This document shows positions 33,999-42,700 of a stretch of DNA of 59,822 bases, piece after piece. The translations under genes and the position numbers were made by a program. The stretch lies in the NCBI GenBank assembly GCA_019913005.1, contig JAIOHL010000085.1, positions 1-59,822 of the forward strand, read 5' to 3'. A model generated the notes under the pieces. That model did not search any database. It was given only the letters and a program-made list of their open reading frames with translations, and had not been told where the DNA came from. How positions within the stretch are numbered: the first letter of the stretch is position 1; each line of letters starts with the position of its first letter. The DNA is from Anaerolineae bacterium. GTDB taxonomy: Bacteria; Chloroflexota; Anaerolineae; Aggregatilineales; J027.

Positions 33999-35658
33999 GA
34001 TCTTCATCCGGGATCACAAATGGCGCGAGTTCTTGTGGGGTAACGTGGAGTGACAGGTGATAAAAAATCGTGAAGCGTCCAATCTGTTTTTCGTCAAAAT
34101 TGACCTGAAGCGCGGCAAATCTTTCTCGAAGCTGGCGATCTAGTTCGGGGTGATTGGCGGTTACATAAACTATCTCATCAGCTTGGGTCACTTTTTCCGC
34201 ATAGGTGGGGTAGCGATTATCCACCTTGCCATAACTCATATCTTCTTTGTATGGCAGCAGGGGGACTAGCAAGATGCGTTCGTGGGTGAGGAAGGCAAAT
34301 CGGTAGCTGACCCAATAGCTGGTATACCCTCGATTCACACCGATAGAATTTAGAAAATCAATTAAGGCGTCATCGTCGGAATTGGGTATATCCGAGATTT
34401 CGCTAAATTGGGTGGTCAGTCCCGGTGGGTTGGCCCGTATAGACCGAATATTTCCCCACAAGTTATAGCCAAGCAGGAGAATCACAAGCCCATTGGTCAG
34501 CCATGCACGATAGGGCCGTGTAGATGTTTGAGATTGCTGGCGGCTGATCCATTCCCCGACGAGAATTGCCAATAGGGGGTAGAGGGGGAGAATATAACGT
34601 CCGGTGGGGTCGCCTCCCGACGGAAACATCACAAAGGTGAACATCAGCGCCAACGACCCGACCAAAATACTTGTAAAAGCCATCTGGATAAAAACGGTTT
34701 CTTTTCGGGCCAATACGCGCCGCACAAATTCCCACAAAATCAAACCATACATCATCACCAGCGGGATACCGATAAGCGGAGCGATCCAGTCTATTGACCA
34801 AGAAGGTTTCAGGCCGAACAACGATGGCAAGTTAAACAGCAGCAATGAAATCAAGCGGGTGACTTGGGTGGCACTGCCTTCTAAGTCGGTTTCCGCGAGT
34901 GAGTCCTCTTGACCTTCGGGGCGCGATTGGGCATTTAAGATAGCGGATGGGCCATGATCGGCGACGGCATAGACCCAAGGGGCTGCGCCAATCAGAAAAC
35001 CGAGCAGCAGACCAGCGATTTTTTGTAGAGGGAGCTTACGGCGGAAATGCCAGAGGCCCTGTAGAGTCAAAGGGGCTAATGAAACAATAATCAGCGCCAG
35101 ACTCCACCAACCCAATCCAGCAAGGATACCCGCCAAAAACCACCATGCACTACTTTGCTTTTTGCCATCGAAAATATCCCAGACGATCCAAAAGATGAGA
35201 TTATTCAGCAGAAGGATTTCTTGATAATCCCCTAGTGTCGCGGTGGTGTAGACGCTGACCATGACAGGTGGGATGGCAAATAACAAGGCAGCGGAAGTGG
35301 CGGCAAAACGATTGTGGGTGATGCGCCATGCCAATCCATATGTTGTGCCGAGCGTGGCTAGATAGAGAATGACCTGCACCAAACGAATCGCCAAAACTGT
35401 TTGACCAAAAATCGCAAATGAGGCCGCAATCAGATAGGCGTCAAGTGACCCCATATATAACTGCCCGTAAAAGAAGATGGGGCGATCCCCTTGCAGAATA
35501 TGGCGGGCCATCAGGCCAAGCACGGCTTCATCGGAATGGAAACTGACACTAGCGGTTGCCAATAAGACAATTTTGAGGGCCAGACCAATGCCGAGCGCCA
35601 GCCACAAGCCGGGATGGGTACGGAGGATGCGAAACTGCGAGATGGCCTTTGCGATCAT
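33982..35658 (-). CDS. GT-C (family 39-like) membrane glycosyltransferase
   Basis: A 558-residue membrane protein started at ATG 35658, 9 bases after the exonuclease stop; the longer frame overlaps that gene. After helix 1 (about 16-33) the first extracytoplasmic loop carries HSDEAVLGLMARHIL, the acidic motif of PMT/ArnT-type enzymes. About ten more helices follow, then a soluble C-terminal domain (about 410-558). Such enzymes transfer sugars from polyprenyl-phosphate donors on the outer face of the membrane. The acceptor is unknown. Confidence 0.83.
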   Translation of the reverse strand: MIAKAISQFRILRTHPGLWLALGIGLALKIVLLATASVSFHSDEAVLGLMARHILQGDRPIFFYGQLYMGSLDAYLIAASFAIFGQTVLAIRLVQVILYLATLGTTYGLAWRITHNRFAATSAALLFAIPPVMVSVYTTATLGDYQEILLLNNLIFWIVWDIFDGKKQSSAWWFLAGILAGLGWWSLALIIVSLAPLTLQGLWHFRRKLPLQKIAGLLLGFLIGAAPWVYAVADHGPSAILNAQSRPEGQEDSLAETDLEGSATQVTRLISLLLFNLPSLFGLKPSWSIDWIAPLIGIPLVMMYGLILWEFVRRVLARKETVFIQMAFTSILVGSLALMFTFVMFPSGGDPTGRYILPLYPLLAILVGEWISRQQSQTSTRPYRAWLTNGLVILLLGYNLWGNIRSIRANPPGLTTQFSEISDIPNSDDDALIDFLNSIGVNRGYTSYWVSYRFAFLTHERILLVPLLPYKEDMSYGKVDNRYPTYAEKVTQADEIVYVTANHPELDRQLRERFAALQVNFDEKQIGRFTIFYHLSLHVTPQELAPFVIPDEDQKNYS

Positions 35659-35666
35659 ATGGGGTC

Positions 35667-36233
35667 TTATGAGGGGCGACCCCGCAGCATGAGGGTAGAT
35701 AAAATGGCGGCGGCGTTCCATGCGTCGTCATGCCCACGATGATGCGTGCCCTCCATCGGCAAATTTAAGACACCCATCGCTTTTTCTAGGCCAATTTCAC
35801 GCGGGATGCCGTTCATTAATCCAAACAGACTTTTGATATTGAGGTGGCGCGGGCCAAAGGGATAGGACACTTTGTAGAGGCGGCATTGCTTCTCAAATTT
35901 GGCGCGGTCATAATCCCCATAGCTGGCCCACATGCGCTCCTCCGAAAGATACTCTTTTTTCAGAATCGAGCAGGCTTTTTTGAAGGATACCCCTTCACGC
36001 ATGACTTGTTCTTGGGTTAGGGTCGTCAATTGGGTGCAAAATGCGCTGATGGTCGAACGCTCTGGTTTCACCAAGATACTGCGTTTGGCAAGGCGCTCGC
36101 CACTGACCACATCTAAGGTGCAAATGCCGATTTCAATGATTTCGCGTTCTTGGCCGGGTGGGGGTTTGGGAGTTTCCCAGCACGTTGCTTCAAGGTCAAT
36201 GACGATAATCTGGTCAAGCCGATTTTGTTTCAA
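35667..36233 (-). CDS. DEDDh-type 3'-5' exonuclease
   Basis: A nuclease with VIDLEATCW (the first Asp and Glu), REIIEIGICTLD, SYGDYDR (third acidic) and THHRGHDDAWNAA with the terminal His and Asp: a complete DEDDh set, closest to KapD/ERI-like exonucleases. I start at TTG 36233 because GAGG lies 5 bases upstream, giving 188 residues clear of the creatininase stop; ATG 36296 or 36311 would overlap that gene. It trims nucleic acid 3' ends; the substrate is unknown. Confidence 0.8.
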   Translation of the reverse strand: MKQNRLDQIIVIDLEATCWETPKPPPGQEREIIEIGICTLDVVSGERLAKRSILVKPERSTISAFCTQLTTLTQEQVMREGVSFKKACSILKKEYLSEERMWASYGDYDRAKFEKQCRLYKVSYPFGPRHLNIKSLFGLMNGIPREIGLEKAMGVLNLPMEGTHHRGHDDAWNAAAILSTLMLRGRPS

Positions 36234-36264
36234 GTCATCCTCAGAAAATTTTGGGAATACAGCG

Positions 36265-36945
36265 CTAGAGGCCTTCAACGATTTCGGTAATCTCATGCAC
36301 CAACCTGTCAAAAAATGTCTGCATTAACTCATCGGAAATCTGATAGGCTCCGCCGAAACTGCCATCGCCCATCACTTCGCGCCGATTCTTTCCGGCATCC
36401 ATGCGCTCAAAATCAACGGGTGGCTTGATGGTTTGGGGGGATTCCGCGACCCGTGTGAAGGGAAAATTCTCTAACCAATTGGCATGGTCAGGGGTCTGAT
36501 TAATTTCGGCGGCGAATTTTTGGGCGGCTTGGCTCTTCCACCAACTATGCCAGACGATTTTTAACTCTGGCTTGAAGGCCGACAATTCTTGAAGGCCCAC
36601 CGGAAAGGGATTGCCACCGTGCCCATTAAGGATCAGAAAACGCCGGAAGCCATGACGGGAAAGGCTGTACACAATGTCGGATACAACGGCGTTGAAGGTT
36701 TCCTCGCTCAAGGTAATCGTGCCGGGGTAGTCCATAAAATACTCGGAGACACCAAAATTCAGCGGCGGGGCGACCAAGACATGGGTCTGATGTGAAACTG
36801 CCATTGCCAAACGGGTTGGGATACGAATATCGGTCAGCAGGCTCAGATAGGCATGTTGTTCGGTTGCTCCGGTAATCAAAATTACGCGGTCATCGTGTTT
36901 GAGATAGCTTTCCACATCCATCCAATTCAAATCATCAAAAAGCAT
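36265..36945 (-). CDS. Creatininase-family amidohydrolase
   Basis: A 226-residue protein. Metal ligands are visible: Glu29, His31 and Asp39 in GATEQHAYLSLLTD, His in LNGHGGNPFP near residue 110, and a Glu near 170. The family includes creatininase, MftE-type peptidases and other amidohydrolases acting on cyclic or peptide amides. The immediate context (exonuclease, VWA gene) does not point to a substrate. It is slightly shorter than the creatininase norm (about 250). Confidence 0.88.
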   Translation of the reverse strand: MLFDDLNWMDVESYLKHDDRVILITGATEQHAYLSLLTDIRIPTRLAMAVSHQTHVLVAPPLNFGVSEYFMDYPGTITLSEETFNAVVSDIVYSLSRHGFRRFLILNGHGGNPFPVGLQELSAFKPELKIVWHSWWKSQAAQKFAAEINQTPDHANWLENFPFTRVAESPQTIKPPVDFERMDAGKNRREVMGDGSFGGAYQISDELMQTFFDRLVHEITEIVEGL

Positions 36946-36961
36946 GATAGGCCCTTCTATA

Positions 36962-36993
36962 GAAAAAAGGAGGGCGAATCACTAGATTCACCC
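36962..36993 (-). terminator. Intrinsic terminator of the VWA gene
   Basis: On the minus strand GGGTGAATC pairs with GATTCGCCC (one G:T pair, loop TAGT), followed by TCCTTTTTTCT. It lies 13 bases past the VWA stop codon. Confidence 0.8.
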
Positions 36994-37005
36994 CAAAAAG
37001 TGATT

Positions 37006-38388
37006 TCAACCATCCACCAAAATGTTATCAATGGCGAGGCTGAGTTCACGCAGGTTACGCACCAAATAGACTCCATTGGCGACTTGGGCATACAGGTGCA
37101 TATCGCTGTCGCCTGTGCCCCACATATGCTCCGGTTCAGGGCAGAACCAGATGCAGCGGCGTGATTTACGGGCCAATTGTTGGGCAAGGTCAGTGCGCGG
37201 GTTTAGATTGTTGTTACGTCCATCCCCCACAATGATAATCGTGGTTTTGGTGTCTACGCTGTCCATATGGGTTTGGCAGAATGTTTCAAGACTGCCGCCG
37301 AGGTCGGTGGTGTAATAGCCGCGCGGATTTTCGGTCAGCACTTTTTCAACGGCGATGTCGGGGCGCAGTTCCTTGAAATGATCCGTGACTTCGACCATAT
37401 CGGAAATGAAAATGAATGACCGAGCCTTCTTGACCAAATCTTGCAGCATATAGGTCAAGGTCAGCATAAATTCCGACATGTGGCGCATCGAACCGCTGAG
37501 GTCACAAATAACGACCAGCTTGGGTTTGACATGATGGGTACGATGGCGCAGTTCTAGCGGGATACCTCCATATTTCAGATTGGCGCGAATGGTACTCTTA
37601 GGGTCGAGTTCGCCACTCTTGGCACGTTTTTGGCGGAGCGAAGCACGACTGCGGAGTCGGGCAGCCAATCGGCGCATTTCGTCACGCACTTTGTCGGCTT
37701 CTTCATCAGAGAGATGCTGGAAAGGCAAATCTTCGACATCCCGCACGGGTTCGCGTTCTTGCTCGGAAAGCTGTTGGGCGATATTTTGACCGACGTAATT
37801 CTGGATTTGTTCGCGCAGTGCCCCCATGTTTTCTTCCAACATTTCGCGGATTTCTGCGATGGCCTCTTCACTCATACCCATCTCGCGCAGTTCTTCCATT
37901 AACGCCTCAATCAGTTCGCGCAGTTGATCCATCCCCATCTGGCGTTCCATCTGGCGGCTGAAATAGCGCTGTTGATACATTTGATATGCGCCCTCCAAAC
38001 CAGCCTGCTGCGCCATTTGGTCAAGCTGCTCTTGGCTAAACTGCTTGCCTTCCATTAACTGCTGCAACAACTGTTTGAGGGCTTCCATATCCCCCATCAA
38101 GGATTGCAGCGATTGTTGGAGCATCTCTTGTTGATCGGGAGTCAACTGCTGGTTCATGTCCCACATCGGCGGGGCATTGGTGTCGAAAAACAGCGGAAAG
38201 AAAAAGTCAAAGATGCGAACATCTTTTTGTTCTTTGACAAGGGTGGCCCGCAGACTGGCGCGAAATTCCTCACGATTTTGGATGCCAACTGCATCCACCG
38301 CATACATCGCATCTTCGCTTTCCGCAATCGAGATTCGTACCCCCGATGCACGCAAAGCCCGTATAAATTCTACCGTTCGCTTGTCCAT
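37006..38388 (-). CDS. VWA-domain protein (CoxE-like), partner of MoxR ATPase
   Basis: A 460-residue protein. The C-terminal von Willebrand factor A domain has an intact MIDAS DxSxS motif, Asp296-Ser298-Ser300 in ICDLSGSMRH. The middle (about 75-210) is rich in Gln, Met and Glu and predicted helical. The N-terminus (VEFIRALRASGVRISIAES) matches CoxE-type proteins, which work with MoxR/CoxD AAA+ ATPases in metal insertion or complex maturation. The MoxR gene is three genes upstream in the same direction. Confidence 0.87.
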   Translation of the reverse strand: MDKRTVEFIRALRASGVRISIAESEDAMYAVDAVGIQNREEFRASLRATLVKEQKDVRIFDFFFPLFFDTNAPPMWDMNQQLTPDQQEMLQQSLQSLMGDMEALKQLLQQLMEGKQFSQEQLDQMAQQAGLEGAYQMYQQRYFSRQMERQMGMDQLRELIEALMEELREMGMSEEAIAEIREMLEENMGALREQIQNYVGQNIAQQLSEQEREPVRDVEDLPFQHLSDEEADKVRDEMRRLAARLRSRASLRQKRAKSGELDPKSTIRANLKYGGIPLELRHRTHHVKPKLVVICDLSGSMRHMSEFMLTLTYMLQDLVKKARSFIFISDMVEVTDHFKELRPDIAVEKVLTENPRGYYTTDLGGSLETFCQTHMDSVDTKTTIIIVGDGRNNNLNPRTDLAQQLARKSRRCIWFCPEPEHMWGTGDSDMHLYAQVANGVYLVRNLRELSLAIDNILVDG

Positions 38389-38449
38389 GTCTATTCCTTC
38401 CCAAACCTGCTATTCGAACGGACGATTGGGATGTTTCATATAGAATTGG

Positions 38450-38469
38450 GGCGGGCACGGCGACCCGCC
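38450..38469. repeat. GC-rich palindromic hairpin upstream of VWA gene
   Basis: GGCGGG (38450-38455) pairs with CCCGCC (38464-38469) over an 8-base loop. This compact GC-rich form resembles REP-like intergenic palindromes; I see no second identical copy in this window. Confidence 0.35.
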
Positions 38470-38492
38470 ACTATGAGTAGCCAAATTAACCA

Positions 38493-38828
38493 TTACAGTT
38501 TTTTGCGGCGGCGTTTGGGGTCAGTTATGAGTATATTGAGTGCCATGTAGACCCCGCCACCAATTGCAATCGCAAATCCCCCGGCCAAAAAGAGGAACTG
38601 CATCAGGTCGTCCATACCTGTCGAGGCCAGCATCAAGGCCGCCCCGATAAACAGACAGACTACTGCGATAAACGTGGGACTGGTAGCCCGCAAAGTATCG
38701 GCAGCGCTGGTGACGTTATAACCACACTTTGGGCATTTGGTGTCGCCGAGCAGGATATTTGCCCCACAGCGCGGGCATTTTTCAATGGCTGGGATATTCG
38801 GTTTTGGAGGTTCTTTAGATTCCGTCAT
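38493..38828 (-). CDS. Zinc-ribbon membrane protein
   Basis: A 111-residue protein with a CPRCGAN and CPKCGYN zinc ribbon (Cys near 18, 21, 32 and 35), two hydrophobic helices (about 52-70 and 77-96) and a basic tail (KRRRKKL). The zinc ribbon would face the cytoplasm. It sits 2 bases from the Nudix gene stop. Function unknown; such ribbons often mediate protein contacts. Confidence 0.7.
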   Translation of the reverse strand: MTESKEPPKPNIPAIEKCPRCGANILLGDTKCPKCGYNVTSAADTLRATSPTFIAVVCLFIGAALMLASTGMDDLMQFLFLAGGFAIAIGGGVYMALNILITDPKRRRKKL

Positions 38829-38830
38829 GG

Positions 38831-39415
38831 TTAATCCGATTTCATTTTTTCCAGATGGGCCAGCGCCAAACCAATCAGCGCGGCAGACGAGACACCATTA
38901 ATTTTGCCACTCATCCACATTTGGCGCATCTCCTCTAAGGGAATTAGGTGGGCCGCCAAAAGTTCCGTTTCATCCAATGTCTGGCCCTGCTGTCGGATGG
39001 CTCCGGTGGCGAGATAGGCGTGCATCCAGCCACAACCATGATTACCATCAATGTTGAATTTGCCAAGCGGTATCCAATGTTCGGCGACCATGCCTGTTTC
39101 TTCCAATAATTCGCGTTTGGCGGCTTCAAGCGGGTTGGCCGTCTCGTCATCTTCAATCGCACCAGCGGGTAAATCCAGCATCACTTGTGCCGCCCCCTGC
39201 TTATACATCTCGACCATTGCGACCCGCCCGTCATCGGTCAGGGCAAAGGTCATGCTGTAATCATCCATGTGGACGTGATAGAAGTCAGGAATTTCAACCC
39301 CGTTGGGCATTCGGACATGCTCCCGATAGACGTGCAGCCACGGAGAGGCATCGAATACGTCAGTACGTGAGAGGGTCTCCCATGCCACTTTATGCAATTC
39401 ACGCTGGTCGGGCAT
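38831..39415 (-). CDS. Nudix hydrolase, ADP-ribose pyrophosphatase-like
   Basis: A 194-residue Nudix enzyme started at ATG 39415, just past the AAA+ stop (39418); an ATG 15 bases earlier overlaps that gene. The box reads GAIEDDET then AKRELLEETGM, preceded by MVEMYKQGAAQVMLDLPAG, typical of ADP-ribose pyrophosphatases. It cleaves a nucleoside diphosphate linked to another group. Its position between the MoxR gene and the VWA gene is unusual and may link nucleotide-sugar metabolism to that system. Confidence 0.85.
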   Translation of the reverse strand: MPDQRELHKVAWETLSRTDVFDASPWLHVYREHVRMPNGVEIPDFYHVHMDDYSMTFALTDDGRVAMVEMYKQGAAQVMLDLPAGAIEDDETANPLEAAKRELLEETGMVAEHWIPLGKFNIDGNHGCGWMHAYLATGAIRQQGQTLDETELLAAHLIPLEEMRQMWMSGKINGVSSAALIGLALAHLEKMKSD

Positions 39416-39417
39416 TT

Positions 39418-40401
39418 TTACCGATCCCATCCACCACTACTGCGGCGGCGCTGGGCGGCATCATCACGACCACGCCCCTCTGTTCCACCCCCCGTAACCC
39501 CACCGCGTCGCAGCGCACGTTTGGCTTTCTGCACATCGGATTCATGTTTGAGCAAAACGGTTAGGGTGGTTTCGAGCGTTTTTTCATCCAACTGATCGGC
39601 GTTGAGCATCATGAGCGCTTTGGCCCAATCGAGCGTTTCCGAGACGCTGGGCGACTTTTTCATATCCATCTGGCGCAAATTTTGGACAAATTCGACGGCT
39701 TGCTGCGCCAGTTTCTCTTTTAATTCTGGCACTTTTAGTCGCACGATTGCCAGTTCCGCGTTATAGGTTGGGTAGTCGGTAAAGAGATACAGACAGCGGC
39801 GCTTGAGAGCCTCTGAGAGTTCGCGGGTATTGTTGCTGGTAAGCAGCACAATCGGTTGATGCACGGCGCTAATCGTGCCGAGTTCGGGTACGGTCACTTG
39901 GAAATCACTGAGGACTTCCAACAAAAATGCTTCAAATTCGGCGTCGGCACGGTCAATTTCGTCAATCAGCAGCACGACGGGTTCCGGTGCGGTGATGGCA
40001 CTCAACAGGGGACGCGGCAGCAAAAATCGTTCTGAGAAAAAGACATCTTCCTCAGCAGCCAGTTTGTCGGCGGCCTCGACCAATGAAGCCGCATCATGCA
40101 GCAGGTCTTGAAGTTTGTCGCGCAGCAGTTGGGTATAGAGCATCTGCTTGGCATATTCCCATTCATAGAGAGCTTTGCTTTCGTCCAAGCCTTCATAACA
40201 TTGCAGGCGGATCAGTCGTTTTCCGGTGGCTTTGGCCCATGCTTTAGCGAGTTCGGTTTTACCCACCCCGGCAGGCCCTTCGACCAACGCGGGTTTGCCA
40301 AGTTTTTCCATAAGAAAGACAACCGTCGAAATTTCGTCAGTGGCGATATAGTTCTGCTTCGCCAATCCTACCTTTACGTCCTCAATCTTGTTAACTTCCA
40401 T
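39418..40401 (-). CDS. MoxR-family AAA+ ATPase
   Basis: A 327-residue AAA+ protein. Walker A is GPAGVGKTE (42-50) and Walker B is VVLLIDEIDRAD near 142; sensor 1 is LLTSNNTREL, and an EALKRRCLYLF arginine finger follows. The Arg/Gly-rich C-terminal tail (from about 293) looks disordered. MoxR proteins act with VWA partners to mature metalloenzymes or protein complexes; the VWA gene lies in the same run. Its start overlaps the end of the M23 peptidase gene by 11 bases. Confidence 0.92.
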   Translation of the reverse strand: MEVNKIEDVKVGLAKQNYIATDEISTVVFLMEKLGKPALVEGPAGVGKTELAKAWAKATGKRLIRLQCYEGLDESKALYEWEYAKQMLYTQLLRDKLQDLLHDAASLVEAADKLAAEEDVFFSERFLLPRPLLSAITAPEPVVLLIDEIDRADAEFEAFLLEVLSDFQVTVPELGTISAVHQPIVLLTSNNTRELSEALKRRCLYLFTDYPTYNAELAIVRLKVPELKEKLAQQAVEFVQNLRQMDMKKSPSVSETLDWAKALMMLNADQLDEKTLETTLTVLLKHESDVQKAKRALRRGGVTGGGTEGRGRDDAAQRRRSSGGWDR

Positions 40402-41320
40402 TACTCTGCTCCATTCGGATTTGATTGAACAGCGGAATCACCACCAATGGGTTGACCCATACTCCCCCAACGCCGATTTCAAAATGCAAATGCGGCCCGG
40501 TACTGCGTCCTGTGTTGCCCACAGCGCCTATGATTTCATTTTGTTTCACTACGTTCCCAACTTCCACGTAAATTTCCGACGCATGGGCATATCCGGTGAA
40601 GATACCCCAACCATGATCTAGTACGATGTAGTTGCCGCGAATATCCATTGTGCCTACATAGGCAACTCGACCATTGGCAGCGGCTTGGATAGGTGTACCG
40701 GTTGGCATCGGGTAATCCACCCCCGAATGGCGATACCAGCGACTGCCTCCGTTGAAGGTGCGCCATGTGCCATAAATGGAGACATAATAACCCTCGCGGG
40801 GTAACTTAAAGCCGCTGTTTAGCCAGTCTTGTTCGGGGCGAAAATTGCTTAACAGGCTGCGTAAAAAGGCATTTTCCCGATCTGTGACCTCTGGCTCCAA
40901 CAAGGGCACCAAATCTGCTGGCAGGATGAGTTCTTCCTCCCCAAATTCACCATATGCGACACGAATGTTGTCTTCGATTGTTTCATCACTGCCATCTTCA
41001 TAATACACCCTTACGGTTAAAGGGTGAAATTCGAGGGTCGCGGTCATCGGTGCGGACAATACAGCAATTTGGTCAATGCACTTCTCACCACAACGCGGAT
41101 CGGGGAAAAACAGAAAGGTCTGCCTCATAAACTTCGCATAGGCCCATTGTATCCCTTCGCCAGATAAATGTAAAATGCCGACCTGCCCCTGTCGAATCCA
41201 ATCAAATTCCTGTACCAATTTGGCAAGGCTTTCCGTTTGGGGTGACGCATTGGCTGGGGCACTGCGTACAACTAGGAGTGCTATCAAGAACAGGCCTAGC
41301 CCCGATAGAAACTTCGCCAT
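40391..41320 (-). CDS. Exported M23-family metallopeptidase
   Basis: A 309-residue protein started at ATG 41320, 8 bases after the SH3-lipoprotein stop, with a signal peptide (residues 1-24). The LytM domain has HSGVDYP, which binds zinc through His and Asp, and the HLHFEI His pair near the C-terminus, with GNTGRSTGPH between them. Such enzymes cut peptidoglycan cross-links or pro-proteins. The N-terminal about 170 residues are not assigned. Pairing with an SH3 lipoprotein suggests cell-wall work. Confidence 0.9.
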   Translation of the reverse strand: MAKFLSGLGLFLIALLVVRSAPANASPQTESLAKLVQEFDWIRQGQVGILHLSGEGIQWAYAKFMRQTFLFFPDPRCGEKCIDQIAVLSAPMTATLEFHPLTVRVYYEDGSDETIEDNIRVAYGEFGEEELILPADLVPLLEPEVTDRENAFLRSLLSNFRPEQDWLNSGFKLPREGYYVSIYGTWRTFNGGSRWYRHSGVDYPMPTGTPIQAAANGRVAYVGTMDIRGNYIVLDHGWGIFTGYAHASEIYVEVGNVVKQNEIIGAVGNTGRSTGPHLHFEIGVGGVWVNPLVVIPLFNQIRMEQSNGS

Positions 41321-41327
41321 GCTGCTG

Positions 41328-42698
41328 CTAACTCGCAAATTGCAGAGTGTCAATAATCGCCTGCATGGGGCCAAGGCCTTCAGCGATTCGGTCTACAGGT
41401 TCTACGCCCATGTAGAAAATAAAGTTTTCTTCATTAACATGGACACCCACCCACCAACCAGAAATATCACTTGCGCCACTGTCGCAGCTAACTGCTGAAA
41501 AGGTTGTGCCTTCGCCGTCATAACCACCCATATCATAGGTTTGGCGATTATCGGTGTAGAGGCCGATATTGCAGCCGGGAAACAGTAGACCCCGCAAATA
41601 TTGGATACCATCCGGCCACAAACTCAATTGCAGAGTACCACTGGCATTGGTCTCATTGGGGTTGATAATCGGCGGAAAGCCCCAGACCACCCAAATCGTG
41701 CCTTTCACCCCATCTGGCAACGGCCCTTCATACACGGTCATTTTGACATTGCCCTGACCTATCGAACCACTGACCGGAATTAGAAAATGACCGACATCCC
41801 AGCCTTCAGGTAACGTTAGGCTTAAAGGCGGGGCTTCGCCAACTTGAATACTAGGATTATCGTTGGCAATCACGGGACTGGCGGAAGGGGTAATATTGTT
41901 GGGCAGAGCAGTGGGTTCGGCGCTGGCAGGCGTCACGATGGTAGCGGTTGGTGTCGCAGTTAACGTGCGAGTAGGCACGGCGGTGGTCGGGGCGCTGGTC
42001 ACACCCTGCGCGACGGTTTCCGGTGAAGCAGTTGGCACAAAAGCAATGCCAAGCGTGCTAACATCGCCGCTGATTTCGACCTGACTGTTCAACACCCAAG
42101 CGCGCTGCGTGCCCAATTCGACTTCGTAGAAAATTGTACCAAGCGCATCGGGTAGAGTCTGACGCAGCACCTTGACCTGCTCCCCTTGCAGAAGGGTAGT
42201 CAATTCGTCGGCATTCCGCGAAGGGGCAGTTAAAGCGGTGGCACGTGGCACGATAATCACGGCAGTGACTTCATCAGATGTCTGCGTAGCAACCGTCTCA
42301 CTTGCTACCTCTGTCGCACTTTCGAGGGTGGCGGTTGGGGTTGATGTGGGCATAGCGACTTCCACTAGGGCTATTTTGTTTATGTCGCCTGTCACCTGCA
42401 CCTGCGACTCCAAAATCCAGCCCGTGCGGTTGCCTAAATCAATCTGGTAAAACGTCGTGCCTACATCATCCGGCGCAGATTTACCCAGTATGTGGCGGGT
42501 TTCGCCCTCAAACAGATTGACGATAATTTCGGCGGTTCGATCAGGCAAGGCGAATACCGGCGCTTGTGAAACAACCACCCTTATTTTGGGGGCGCTACTG
42601 GTCGCGGTGGGTTGACGGCCAGATTTTTCATCATCCCCGCCGCAAGCCGATAAGATGAGAGCCAGAATCAGACCGTACAACACAATCGTTCGTCGCAT
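41328..42698 (-). CDS. SH3-domain lipoprotein
   Basis: A 456-residue lipoprotein, started at ATG 42698 to clear the guaA stop. The lipobox LILSAC gives a lipid-anchored Cys. Two bacterial SH3-like repeats follow (about 40-105 and 145-210), each with an alternating pattern ending in GWILESQVQ or AWVLNSQVE, and a Thr/Ser/Pro-rich linker (215-285). The C-terminal 170 residues carry paired Cys residues and are unassigned. SH3 domains bind cell-wall peptides, consistent with the M23 neighbour. Confidence 0.82.
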   Translation of the reverse strand: MRRTIVLYGLILALILSACGGDDEKSGRQPTATSSAPKIRVVVSQAPVFALPDRTAEIIVNLFEGETRHILGKSAPDDVGTTFYQIDLGNRTGWILESQVQVTGDINKIALVEVAMPTSTPTATLESATEVASETVATQTSDEVTAVIIVPRATALTAPSRNADELTTLLQGEQVKVLRQTLPDALGTIFYEVELGTQRAWVLNSQVEISGDVSTLGIAFVPTASPETVAQGVTSAPTTAVPTRTLTATPTATIVTPASAEPTALPNNITPSASPVIANDNPSIQVGEAPPLSLTLPEGWDVGHFLIPVSGSIGQGNVKMTVYEGPLPDGVKGTIWVVWGFPPIINPNETNASGTLQLSLWPDGIQYLRGLLFPGCNIGLYTDNRQTYDMGGYDGEGTTFSAVSCDSGASDISGWWVGVHVNEENFIFYMGVEPVDRIAEGLGPMQAIIDTLQFAS

Positions 42699-42700
42699 GG

